A stretch of 46,050 nt of DNA from DASPJR01 sp035628505 (GTDB lineage: Bacteria; Planctomycetota; SZUA-567; H5-PLA8). Shown one piece after another: positions 24,344 to 31,658 of the stretch. Position 1 is the first letter of the stretch, and each line of letters opens with the position of its first letter. The stretch is from the NCBI GenBank assembly GCA_035628505.1, contig DASPJR010000083.1, forward strand, positions 1-46,050, read 5' to 3'. The notes beneath the pieces are model-generated. The model did no database searches. It had not been told where the DNA came from and saw only the letters and a program-made list of their open reading frames with translations. Made by a program: the position numbers and the translations under genes.

Positions 24344-24769
24344 ATGCGCCGTTGCCGATCAACTGTGAATTTGCTCCTTCTGATCGCCATGATGGGCATC
24401 GGTGCGGCAGGCTGCGCTCAGCCTTCGACGCAGGCCGTCAACACAACATCACGCCAGCAAGAAATCTCGAAAGAGAAGTCTCACCGCGCGGCAGATTCGG
24501 CATTTCCAGATTACGTACTCAGGACGCTAGATTACGTTCGAGAGAATGGGCGCAGCCCGGACGGTTACGTGGGAGGGCGCCATTTCGGAAATTTTGAGCG
24601 GCGTCTTCCCGAGCGCGATTTGCAGGGGCGTGCGATCAAATATCGCGAGTGGGACGTGAAGCCAAAACGCGCGGGCGTAAACCGCGGACCGGAGCGGCTT
24701 GTCACCGGCAGCGATGGAAGCGCGTGGTACACGCGCGACCACTACGACTCGTTTGAGCGGATCGAATAG
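24344..24769 (+). CDS. Barnase/RNase Sa-type ribonuclease, predicted lipoprotein
   Basis: The 141-residue product matches the guanyl-specific microbial ribonuclease fold (barnase, RNase Sa). It has FPDYVLRTLDYV, then DGYVGGRHFGNFERRLPE, REWDV, NRGPERLV and YTRDHYDSF. The catalytic residues are in register with RNase Sa: Glu102 (E54), Arg114 (R65), Arg118 (R69) and His133 (H85). The N-terminus is a basic segment, a hydrophobic run and AAGC, a lipobox-like site with Cys24, so the enzyme is probably lipid-anchored outside the cytoplasm. The next gene encodes a barstar-like inhibitor two bases after its stop. Neither candidate ATG (24314 or 24344) has a clear ribosome site; 24344 gives the best lipoprotein leader. 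Roles in defence, competition or RNA scavenging are all open. Confidence 0.86.
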   Translation: MRRCRSTVNLLLLIAMMGIGAAGCAQPSTQAVNTTSRQQEISKEKSHRAADSAFPDYVLRTLDYVRENGRSPDGYVGGRHFGNFERRLPERDLQGRAIKYREWDVKPKRAGVNRGPERLVTGSDGSAWYTRDHYDSFERIE

Positions 24770-24771
24770 GT

Positions 24772-25275
24772 ATGAAACAGTTGTCTTCGTTGAAATCGCC
24801 GTGGCTTCATCTGCTGGTTGCAAAAGCGCCGGCCGTCGATGATCTCGCGCTTTCTCTGCAGTCCCCAAAATCGCGCAAGCGCGCGCTCGTTCGCAAGCTT
24901 CGCGGAAAGGCGATGCCGAACGCCGCCGCCTGCTTCAATGAATTCGCAGCGGCGCTGCAGTTTCCGGCGCACTTCGGCAGCAACTGGGACGCGCTCGACG
25001 AGTGTCTCAATGATCTGGAGTGGCTGAGCGCCGGCGCTGACGTGTCGCATTACGTGCTGCTGATCTCAAACGCCGATCTGGTGCTGAACGCCGAACGTGA
25101 GCGCCGTGCGACTCTTTTTTCGCTGCTCTCCGCCGGCGGAGAAGAATGGAGCCGCCGCGAGACACCCTTACATACAGTGCTCGCCTGCGCCACAGACGAG
25201 CTCGCCCGCGCGCTAGGGGAAGAGCTCGACGGCTATGATCTGTCGGTGGATGAATTCCAACTCAAGACGTCATAA
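24772..25275 (+). CDS. Barstar-family ribonuclease inhibitor, enlarged
   Basis: This 167-residue cytoplasmic protein contains the barstar core: a helix, then FPAHFGSNWDALDECLNDLEWL (split here as FPAHFGSNWDALDECL and NDLEWL), then VLLISNADLVL. The key inhibitory Asp35 of barstar is Asp73, and Asp39 is replaced by Glu77. Barstar is about 90 residues; the extra length is a 45-residue basic N-terminal part and a 30-residue C-terminal part. The gene starts two bases after the RNase stop, so the pair is cotranscribed and the inhibitor would protect the cytoplasm from unexported enzyme. It converges on mreB, whose stop lies 60 bp away. Confidence 0.88.
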   Translation: MKQLSSLKSPWLHLLVAKAPAVDDLALSLQSPKSRKRALVRKLRGKAMPNAAACFNEFAAALQFPAHFGSNWDALDECLNDLEWLSAGADVSHYVLLISNADLVLNAERERRATLFSLLSAGGEEWSRRETPLHTVLACATDELARALGEELDGYDLSVDEFQLKTS

Positions 25276-25335
25276 AACGGAATCGGCGCGCTCGCCGGTT
25301 GAAAAGCGGCTTGGTTTCGATTGCGCGGGTACGAC

Positions 25336-26394
25336 TCAGCCGACTTCGCGGCCGTCTTCGAGGACCTGCCAGAGAGAATCTATCTGGTCCAGCACCACGC
25401 CGGTTCCCCGGGCGACGGCGGTCAGCGGGTCGTCGGCGCGGCGGACGGGCAGGCCGGTTTCGCGTGCGAGCATCTTATCGAGTCCGCGCAGCAGCGCACC
25501 GCCGCCGGCGAGCGTAATTCCCGATTCGATCAGGTCGGCGGCCAGTTCGGGCGGCGTGCCTTCGAGCGTGCTCTTGATGCTGCGCACGATCTGGTCAAGC
25601 GGCTCATGCAGCGCTTCGCGGATTTCCTCGCTGCGGACGTTCACCGTGCGCGGCAGGTTCGCAAGCGTGTCCATGCCCTTCACTTCTTTGACGAGCTCTT
25701 CTTCCATCGGATAGGCGCTGCCGATCTCAATCTTGACGCGCTCAGCGGTGGTCTCGCCGATCTGCAGGTTGTAGACCTCTTTCATGTGCTTGATGATTGC
25801 ATCGTTGAGCTCGTCACCGGCGACGCGCAGGGATGAGCTGCGGACGATGTCGGCCAGGGAAATCACAGCGACTTCAGCCGTGCCGCCGCCGATATCGACA
25901 ATCATCGAGCCCTTCGGCTCGGTCACGGGAAGGCCCACTCCAATTGCTGCCGCCATCGGTTCCTTGATCAGCCGCACGTCGCGGGCGCCGGCGCGCTCGG
26001 CCGAGTTGATCACGGCACGCTTTTCGACGGTGGTGATTCCTGAAGGCACCGCGACGATTACGCGGGGACGGATGAAGCGGCTGCGGCCGTGCGCCTTGCG
26101 GATGAAGTAGCTCAGCAATGCTTCCGTGATTTCGAAATCCGCGATGACACCGTTTTTCATCGGGCGGATGGCCTCGATTGATCCGGGCGTGCGGCCGAGC
26201 ATCTGCTTCGCTTTTTCGCCGACAGCGAGTTCGCCGTTAACCATATAAACTTTATTCGTGCCGCGCTTGACGGCGACGACGGAGGGTTCAGAGAGGATGA
26301 TGCCCTCACCGCGCGCGCAGACGAGCGTGTTGGCGGTGCCCAGATCGATTCCCAGATCCTTTGACATCATGCCCTGGATATGGTCGAAAATCAT
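25336..26394 (-). CDS. mreB: Rod-shape-determining actin homologue MreB
   Basis: The 352-residue sequence is a full bacterial actin. It has phosphate-1 loop GIDLGTANT (15-23), AIRPMKNGVIADFEITE, the VAVPSGIT segment, phosphate-2 loop MIVDIGGGTAEVAVI, and the adenosine motif GITLAGGGALLRGLD near the C-terminus. MreB filaments guide the cell-wall synthesis machinery at the inner membrane. The start at 26394 (GGAGA six bases upstream) is preferred to an upstream in-frame ATG with an unrelated leader. A terminator 250 bp upstream separates it from the two-gene operon that ends at 26698, so it has its own promoter, which I could not place. mreC and mreD do not follow it. Confidence 0.96.
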   Translation of the reverse strand: MIFDHIQGMMSKDLGIDLGTANTLVCARGEGIILSEPSVVAVKRGTNKVYMVNGELAVGEKAKQMLGRTPGSIEAIRPMKNGVIADFEITEALLSYFIRKAHGRSRFIRPRVIVAVPSGITTVEKRAVINSAERAGARDVRLIKEPMAAAIGVGLPVTEPKGSMIVDIGGGTAEVAVISLADIVRSSSLRVAGDELNDAIIKHMKEVYNLQIGETTAERVKIEIGSAYPMEEELVKEVKGMDTLANLPRTVNVRSEEIREALHEPLDQIVRSIKSTLEGTPPELAADLIESGITLAGGGALLRGLDKMLARETGLPVRRADDPLTAVARGTGVVLDQIDSLWQVLEDGREVG

Positions 26395-26697
26395 GCCGCT
26401 CTCCGTTTTCCCCGCCCTGCGCCCTGGAGCGCGCGGGGAAGTTCCATTCGGCCTGTAAAAACACAGGGCGAATCGCGGAGGGCGATTCGGGACTGCGCTT
26501 GATTTCAGGCCGTTGCTGCGATGGGTGTTACACTTAGTGGACGTATCGACATGCACGGCGGCGCGTCTGCACAAAAAAGTGCGAGAATGTCCGATAAAAT
26601 TGAGCGGCGGCGACGATTTGACTGCGATTTTCAGCGGAAAACAAAAAAACGGCGCTGAAGAGCGCCGTTTTTGTTCGATTTGTATTCTTAAGCTGTC
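26395..26697. other. 303-bp spacer between mreB and the coiled-coil operon
   Basis: The spacer contains the terminator at 26643-26672 and the leader of mreB. An open antisense frame and short peptides are present but have no support. No sharp promoter boxes were found for mreB in 26395-26640. Confidence 0.45.
26643..26672 (-). terminator. Bidirectional-looking Rho-independent terminator
   Basis: CGGCGCT-gaag-AGCGCCG (26650-26667) is a perfect 7-bp GC stem with a tetraloop, flanked by seven A residues on the left and five T residues on the right. It reads as a terminator on both strands. It lies 26 bp after the stop of the minus-strand gene ending at 26698. Confidence 0.85.
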
Positions 26698-27201
26698 TTA
26701 GTTCGTCTTGGGTTCTTCAGCGGGCTTTTCAGCAGGCTTTTCAGCCGGAGCAGGAGCAGGTGCTTCCGCTTTGGTCTCGCCAGCCTGTTCGCGGCCCTTG
26801 AGCAGCGCGTCGATCTGTTCCTTGGGGACTTTGGCGAGGTTGTCTTCGCCCGGAACGATCGGATGCGCCAGCGGATCGTAGCCGGCCGGCCACTCGAATC
26901 CCTTTTCCGGGAAATCGGCCTTCTTGCCGGTCTGGTTCTCGATAGCGATCTTCCACTCTTCGAGATCGATCTTTCGCACATTGATCAGGTCGGGATACTT
27001 GTCCGGTGCTTCGTTGATCTCGGTAATGTGGAGCGCACGCGGCCTGACCTGTTCCTTGGGTTCCCAGAATCCCCAGTTCTTGTCCAGTTCGTCATTCAGC
27101 AGAAGAGTCGCACCGACTGTGAAGACGAAGCTGAGGATCAGCAGCATCGCGTAGACGTCGAACGGCGGCTTTTCAGGAATGTTTTCAGTGGTCGGAGGCA
27201 T
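26698..27201 (-). CDS. Single-span membrane protein of unknown function, second gene of mre-like operon
   Basis: I do not recognise this 167-residue protein. It has a short cytoplasmic N-terminus, one span at about 16-35 (YAMLLILSFVFTVGATLLL), a soluble segment with DLEEWKIAIENQTGKKADFPEKGFEWP (split here as DLEEWKIAIENQTG and KKADFPEKGFEWP), and a tail of Pro/Ala/Lys/Glu repeats (EKPAEKPAEEPK), a flexible linker of the kind that spans cell wall or periplasm. It lies 84 bp downstream of the coiled-coil gene and is followed by a strong terminator. GGAGAA is 12 bases before the ATG. Its position beside mreB suggests a cell-shape or envelope role, which is inference. Confidence 0.68.
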   Translation of the reverse strand: MPPTTENIPEKPPFDVYAMLLILSFVFTVGATLLLNDELDKNWGFWEPKEQVRPRALHITEINEAPDKYPDLINVRKIDLEEWKIAIENQTGKKADFPEKGFEWPAGYDPLAHPIVPGEDNLAKVPKEQIDALLKGREQAGETKAEAPAPAPAEKPAEKPAEEPKTN

Positions 27202-27285
27202 CTTTGGTCACTTCTCCGTCTTCAACTGTCCGTTTCTTCGAGGCGCAGGCGGTTGCCTGCGCGCCAGGGGCCGAATTCGTTCTGC

Positions 27286-28152
27286 TTAGCGGGAGCGAGC
27301 TTCGTCGTGAACCTGGATCTCGCCCTTCTGCATGCCCTGGATGACCTTGGCCGAGCACATATCCGGATAGACGCGGTCAACCTGCACCTTGGCGATGTAC
27401 TGGTCGCCGCGGCTGATGGTGAAGTGGAAGCCAGGCTTGACGTTCTGCTGCGTACCGGCTGAGATCATGATCAGGCCGACATCCGGGCGCACAGCGAGGA
27501 CCTGCGCATCAGCCACGAAGGGCTGGGTCGCTGACGGATCGTCACCGATGAGCTGGTAGACCGGCACGCCATTGGCCAGCAGCTTCTCGATGCGGCGGGT
27601 CTGGAGGGCCAGATCGCCTTCGATCGCGTGCTTGTCGCGCTGCAGCGTCGCATACGCCTGCTTGGTCACGTTGAGCTCGTTTTCCATCTCGCTCTTTTCA
27701 TTGCGAGCGCGGACGGCGTTTTCACGCTCCACGACCACGGCCTGCTGCTGCTTGATCACCACGCCCTTGATCTTGGTGAGCTCTTCGGCGTAGCGGCGCA
27801 CTTCGCGCTGCAGCTCCTGGTTTTCCGCGTCCTTCATGTCGCGGGCGTTCTTGACTGCGGCCAGTTCGGTCTGGCTCTGCAGTTCGCGATCGCGCGCCTC
27901 ATTATACTTGAGCTTGATCGCGACGATTTCCTGCTTTCGCGCGTTCACCTCAGTCTGCCAGTAGACGACATCCTGGGCCAGGCCGAGCTCGCGCTTCTGC
28001 ACCTTCGCGAGGAACTCGACGTTCTTGGCCTTCTCAACCTCATACATCTTCTGCCACTTGGTCTGAGCCGTCCATACATTGGCCGAGAAGACCAGGAAGG
28101 CCACGGACATGAGGAGATTGAGTACTACGAAAACCTTCGCAACAAGGCTCAC
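27286..28152 (-). CDS. Membrane-anchored coiled-coil protein, possible MreC-like scaffold
   Basis: This 288-residue protein has one N-terminal span (about 6-25), a long uninterrupted coiled coil (about 30-200, Lys/Glu/Gln-rich) and a C-terminal beta-rich domain (about 215-288; QVLAVRPDVGLIMISAG, then VKPGFHFTISRGDQYIAKVQVDRVYPD). The order of span, coiled coil and beta domain is that of MreC, and the last part reads like the small beta-barrel modules of MreC or similar scaffold proteins. Sequence identity to MreC is not obvious by eye, so the assignment is an analogy supported by the nearby mreB. It starts a two-gene operon driven by a strong promoter at 28244-28271. The usual mreD multi-span protein is absent. 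Confidence 0.7.
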   Translation of the reverse strand: MSLVAKVFVVLNLLMSVAFLVFSANVWTAQTKWQKMYEVEKAKNVEFLAKVQKRELGLAQDVVYWQTEVNARKQEIVAIKLKYNEARDRELQSQTELAAVKNARDMKDAENQELQREVRRYAEELTKIKGVVIKQQQAVVVERENAVRARNEKSEMENELNVTKQAYATLQRDKHAIEGDLALQTRRIEKLLANGVPVYQLIGDDPSATQPFVADAQVLAVRPDVGLIMISAGTQQNVKPGFHFTISRGDQYIAKVQVDRVYPDMCSAKVIQGMQKGEIQVHDEARSR

Positions 28153-28243
28153 AGGAGAACGTCCTCCATTATAGGCTTGACCCTAATGCCCGCCATCTAC
28201 AGATGAGAGGCCTGTTTAACATCGATTGGTCGAGAACGGCGCA

Positions 28244-28271
28244 ATTATCGGGTTCTACCAATTTCTGTCAA
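28244..28271 (-). promoter_or_regulatory. Strong sigma-70-type promoter of the coiled-coil operon
   Basis: On the minus strand a perfect TTGACA (28271-28266) and GATAAT (28249-28244) are 16 bp apart, giving an mRNA leader of about 85 nt before the ATG at 28152. It is the best promoter match in the window. Confidence 0.7.
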
Positions 28272-28287
28272 GATTTTTTCGCAACCC

Positions 28288-28310
28288 TGCACGTTTTCAG
28301 CCAACGTGCA
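28288..28310. promoter_or_regulatory. Perfect inverted repeat TGCACGTT/AACGTGCA
   Basis: Two 8-bp arms (28288-28295 and 28303-28310) enclose 7 bp, and GCCAA/TTGGC (28300-28315) overlaps as a second inverted repeat. It lies 17 bp upstream of the -35 box of the coiled-coil operon, so an activator or repressor site is plausible. Confidence 0.4.
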
Positions 28311-28511
28311 TTGGCTTCACACTGAACAACACCTACACTGTGTATTCGGTTCCTTCTCCAAACAGACCCCTGGCCTGTCCAAAAACCTTCAGGCAAAAAT
28401 TATAAAGAAGAGTTCCCCTCCGAGCGTCTTTGGTTTAAAATTACGCCCTCGTTTGCCTGCCTCTGGCGGGCTTTGCTTTTATCTGGCCCAATAAGGACTT
28501 ACCACCCGCCC

Positions 28512-29642
28512 GTGATCGCCCTGGCGCTCCGCATCATTCTGCATCAGCCTCTGCGCTATCTTGTTGCGCTGATGGGAATTTCCGTCGCCGCCGGACTGGC
28601 TTTCATACAGCTGGGCCTGTACATGGGCTTCAAGCAGAACGCCTCGATCGTCGTCGACCATACAGAAGGAGATATCTGGGTCTGCGCCCAGTTTCAGGAA
28701 AACTTCGATTTTCCCAAAATTCTCAATGCACGCGTGCTCGATACCGTCCGTTCCACCCGCGGCGTAAAATCCGTGCACCCCATCCTGATCGTCTTCAGCA
28801 AATGGAAACTTCAGGTCGGATCCGAAAAAACAGTTCAGATCGTCGGCTATGACGTAGACCAGAAAATCGGGCGCCCCTGGAAAGTCCTGCGCGGCTTTCC
28901 CGACGATCTGGATGAGCCCGGCGCCGTGACCGTCGATACCACCGCCTGGCGCAAGCTGGACAATGCGGACATGGGCTACAGCACCGAGATCGGGCAAGTG
29001 AAAGCACACGTCGTGGCCATCACCGACGGCATCCGGTCTTTCCAGGGCAACCCCATGCTCTTTACGGACCTCAACAATGCACGCTCGTTCGGCCACTTGA
29101 GTTCCACGGCTGTCCATTACATCGTGGTAAAACTCGATGAAAATGCGGACCGCAATGCCGTGCTGCAGAATCTGCGCGACATCGGACAGACCCAGTATTT
29201 TGAAGCGTACACGCGCCAGCAGTTCTCAAAAAAGGCGCAGGATTACTGGCTGAACTCAACTGGTGCAGGGCCGGCGCTCGCGATGGCGGCACTGATGGGC
29301 CTGATTGTGGGTGTGGTTGTTGCCGGGCAGGTGCTGTATACCTCGACTCTGGAACATCTGAAGGAGTACGGCACGCTTAAAGCCATGGGCGCTTCGAATT
29401 TCCAGGTCGCCGCCGCCATCATTTCGCAAGCAGTGGTCGGAGCTCTCCCCGCGCATGTGATCGCGGGCGGCTTGCTGCTTGTGGCACAGCGTTTCATCGG
29501 CGGAAAAGGAATTCATCTGTCGGTGACAGTGAACGATTACATGTGGCTGGGCTTTTTTACGGTTGTGGTTTGCGTCATGGCCTCCATGCTTTCGGTCCAT
29601 CGCGTCATGCGGCTGGAGCCGGCTGAAGTGTTCAAAGGATAA
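28512..29642 (+). CDS. FtsX/DevC-type ABC transporter permease
   Basis: This 376-residue protein has one N-terminal span, a large periplasmic domain (about 40-250) and three C-terminal spans, the MacB/FtsX/DevC topology. The C-terminal LEHLKEYGTLKAMGAS and LSVHRVMRLEPAEVFKG are diagnostic of this family. The next gene encodes its HlyD-type adaptor, so the pair resembles DevBC of cyanobacteria. The DevA-like ATPase is not in the window. The GTG at 28512 is chosen because it begins right before the conserved first span; AAGGA is 15 bases upstream. A TTG at 28473 in frame is the alternative start. Confidence 0.84.
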   Translation: MIALALRIILHQPLRYLVALMGISVAAGLAFIQLGLYMGFKQNASIVVDHTEGDIWVCAQFQENFDFPKILNARVLDTVRSTRGVKSVHPILIVFSKWKLQVGSEKTVQIVGYDVDQKIGRPWKVLRGFPDDLDEPGAVTVDTTAWRKLDNADMGYSTEIGQVKAHVVAITDGIRSFQGNPMLFTDLNNARSFGHLSSTAVHYIVVKLDENADRNAVLQNLRDIGQTQYFEAYTRQQFSKKAQDYWLNSTGAGPALAMAALMGLIVGVVVAGQVLYTSTLEHLKEYGTLKAMGASNFQVAAAIISQAVVGALPAHVIAGGLLLVAQRFIGGKGIHLSVTVNDYMWLGFFTVVVCVMASMLSVHRVMRLEPAEVFKG

Positions 29643-29675
29643 TTCAGAACGAAAGGTGGTACTGAAAACACGTCT

Positions 29676-31355
29676 ATGGTCAAGAAACTGGCTCTGTTTA
29701 TTGCCTTCTTATTTATCGCCGGCGCGGCGGGTATTTACTACTTTGCCAAGACGGGTGCACCTCCAGGTGAAATTCAGCGCGCAAAAATCGAAGACGTCAA
29801 ACTGGTAGTCAAAGGCGGCGGTCGCGTGGAAGGTAAGGGTGAAAAGCCCGTGGCTTTTGGTTTTGGCGGGCGTCTGGACGATGTTTGCGTCAAGGAAGGC
29901 CAGGAACTGGCGCTGAACGAAGACATCGCGCATCTCAACTCCACCGACGTGGACAACCAGATCAAGCAGGCTGAAGCCGCTGTCCAGGAAGCACAGGCGC
30001 AACTTGATGTGGCCAAGGCAGGCTATCCCCCCGAGCTCATTTCGCAGGCCGAGCAGCTCCTCAACCAGGCCTCGGCCGACGTGAAGGTCGCCGAAGCCAA
30101 GCTCAACGCTCTGCTCAACCCGCCGCCTCCGGAACCGACGCCCAAATGGCAGATCGACGATGCCACGCGTGCAATCGAAGCCGCCCGGTTGAACCTCGAG
30201 CAGGCTGAGCTCGAGCTGAGGAAGATCAAAGCCGGTCCCTCGCCGGACGATGTGGCTGTCTCCAAGGCCAAGCTCGCGGCTGCGGAAGGCAATCTGGACA
30301 GCACGCATAAACGCCTGGCCGCGTTCAAAGAAGGTTTCCTGACGCCCAAGGACGACAAGGGAAAGATCGAGGCCGAAATCCAGATCGCGCAGAGCGCCGT
30401 CAATGTCGCGCGCGCCGAAGTCGACCGCATCAGTCGCGGGCCGAGCCCGGAAGACTTGAAGGCCGTGGAAATCAAAATCGCGCTCGCGAAGAACACGCTG
30501 GCAGGTGCTGAATCCATGAAGGAGCGCCTGGAAAAAGTTGAGCCGCCCAAGCCGGCGTCGAAATACGAAATTGAACAGGCCCGGGCCGCTGTCGAAAAAG
30601 CCAAGGCCGAAGAACTGCGCCGCAAATCCGAAGTCGACAAGCTCAAGCGTGGAGCGGACCCGGCCGCGGTTAAGGTCGCAGAGGCCGCCCTGCAGAAGGC
30701 GCAAACAGCGCTCGACCAGAAAAAACTTTTCAAGGAAGCGGCGCGGCTGCGCGCGCCGTCCGAAGGCCTCGTGATCAAGCGTCACGTCGAACCGGGTATG
30801 ATGATCGCACCCAATCAGCCGATCGTAACGATGACGGATTTCAGCGAGCGCCGCGTGCGGGCTGAATTCGACGTCGGCCGCATGGGCGATATCAAGCCCG
30901 GTCTTCCAGTAATTATCAAGAGCCGCGCCATCAAGGAACCGCTCGATGGCAAAGTCATCGACATCGGCCGCGTTGGCCCGCGCAAACTTTTCAGCGAAGA
31001 TCCGAACGCACCGCGTGGCGGCGAAGTCGTAGAGATCATGATCCTGATCACCGAGCCCAAAGGCGACGTGAAAAAGGAGTCGTACAACAACCTGCGGCCG
31101 AACATGTCCTGCGATGCCGAGATTATCCTCGAGCGCAAAGAGAACGTATTGGTCGTTCCGAAGACCTACGTTTCACAGGAAGACGGCAAGGAGTATGTCT
31201 GGCGCGTCGATCCCAACCCGAATGCCGGCACCAACCAGGCGCCGAAGAAGCAGTTCGTTAAAACGGGCATGCGCGACGAATACTATGTTGAAATCATAAA
31301 TGGCCTGAGCGAAGGCGATAGCATTATGAAGCCCCTGCCGGAAAACGGGAAGTAA
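29676..31355 (+). CDS. HlyD/DevB-type membrane fusion protein with four ~70-residue helical repeats
   Basis: This 559-residue periplasmic adaptor has an N-terminal anchor (about 4-24). The N-terminal half-lipoyl segment is KPVAFGFGGRLDDVCVKEGQ and the second half APSEGLVIKRHVEPGMMI (360-377), followed by beta-barrel and membrane-proximal parts. Between the lipoyl halves lies a very long helical hairpin of about 260 residues. It contains four repeats marked by KAGYPP, KAGPSP, SRGPSP and KRGADP with the Gly at 116, 187, 255 and 326 (spacing 71, 68, 71), each followed by an Ala/Lys-rich helix. Most HlyD adaptors have one shorter hairpin. The adaptor would bridge the preceding permease to an outer-membrane channel. 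The ribosome site (AAAGGTGG) is distant. Its stop codon is followed directly by a palindromic element. Confidence 0.88.
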   Translation: MVKKLALFIAFLFIAGAAGIYYFAKTGAPPGEIQRAKIEDVKLVVKGGGRVEGKGEKPVAFGFGGRLDDVCVKEGQELALNEDIAHLNSTDVDNQIKQAEAAVQEAQAQLDVAKAGYPPELISQAEQLLNQASADVKVAEAKLNALLNPPPPEPTPKWQIDDATRAIEAARLNLEQAELELRKIKAGPSPDDVAVSKAKLAAAEGNLDSTHKRLAAFKEGFLTPKDDKGKIEAEIQIAQSAVNVARAEVDRISRGPSPEDLKAVEIKIALAKNTLAGAESMKERLEKVEPPKPASKYEIEQARAAVEKAKAEELRRKSEVDKLKRGADPAAVKVAEAALQKAQTALDQKKLFKEAARLRAPSEGLVIKRHVEPGMMIAPNQPIVTMTDFSERRVRAEFDVGRMGDIKPGLPVIIKSRAIKEPLDGKVIDIGRVGPRKLFSEDPNAPRGGEVVEIMILITEPKGDVKKESYNNLRPNMSCDAEIILERKENVLVVPKTYVSQEDGKEYVWRVDPNPNAGTNQAPKKQFVKTGMRDEYYVEIINGLSEGDSIMKPLPENGK

Positions 31356-31356
31356 T

Positions 31357-31411
31357 TTCCCTCTCCCTCCGGGAGAGGGCCGACGTGAGCGCAGCGAACG
31401 CGGGGTGAGGG
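31357..31411. repeat. CCCTCTCCC palindromic element, left copy
   Basis: The copy begins at the second base after the stop of the HlyD gene. A perfect hairpin CCCTCTCCC-tcc-GGGAGAGGG (31359-31379) is followed by a GAGCG/GCG-rich centre and GGGTGAGGG. The right copy (31600-31657) is its inverse, with the same ends and a diverged 22-bp centre of equal length. Confidence 0.88.
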
Positions 31412-31549
31412 ATGACCCCCCACAAGCCCAGCACCGATCGGCCGCAACTTAGCCGCTCCCGCCGATTGCGGCGCGACATGACCCCCGCCGAAAAAATTCT
31501 CTGGCTCCAACTTCGCAATCGGAAGTTTATGAGCGACTTTAGTCCGTGA
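31412..31549 (+). pseudogene. Truncated DUF559 endonuclease-domain gene
   Basis: An ATG at 31412 opens a 45-codon frame whose residues 16-39 (RSRRLRRDMTPAEKILW, then LQLRNRKF) are the classic start of DUF559 proteins, small relatives of very-short-patch-repair endonucleases. The family normally continues with a Phe-Arg-Arg-Gln-His segment and the catalytic Asp/Glu residues, for a total of 110-130 residues. Here it ends five residues later in SDFSP and a stop. Nothing resembling the rest is seen before 31600, so it is a broken relic. It lies exactly between two inverted CCCTCTCCC elements. Confidence 0.72.
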
Positions 31550-31599
31550 TGAGAACGATTTGGCAGGAGTGTGAGAAGCATTAACTGGATGGCGGAGGT

Positions 31600-31657
31600 T
31601 TCCCCTCACCCGGCACTCGCTCCGCTCGTGTCCGCCCTCTCCCGGAGGGAGAGGGAA
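31600..31657. repeat. CCCTCTCCC palindromic element, right inverted copy
   Basis: This is the reverse complement of the 31357-31411 element, with hairpin CCCTCTCCC-gga-GGGAGAGGG at 31635-31655 and CCCCTCACCC at its inner end. It ends one base before the stop codon of the minus-strand permease gene (31659). Confidence 0.88.
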
Positions 31658-31658
31658 C

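Larger units (their letters stand above)
28153..28511. other. 359-bp divergent spacer with promoter and hairpin
   Basis: The spacer contains the minus-strand promoter at 28244-28271, an imperfect inverted repeat ATTGGT...ACCAAT (28225-28262) overlapping it, and the TGCACGTT hairpin (28288-28310). A TATAAA at 28401 may serve the rightward permease gene but lacks a good -35. Confidence 0.5.

Noticed and set aside
29709..30785. 358-residue open frame on the minus strand
   Set aside because: Antisense to the HlyD-like adaptor; Phe/Leu/Arg-rich without motifs.
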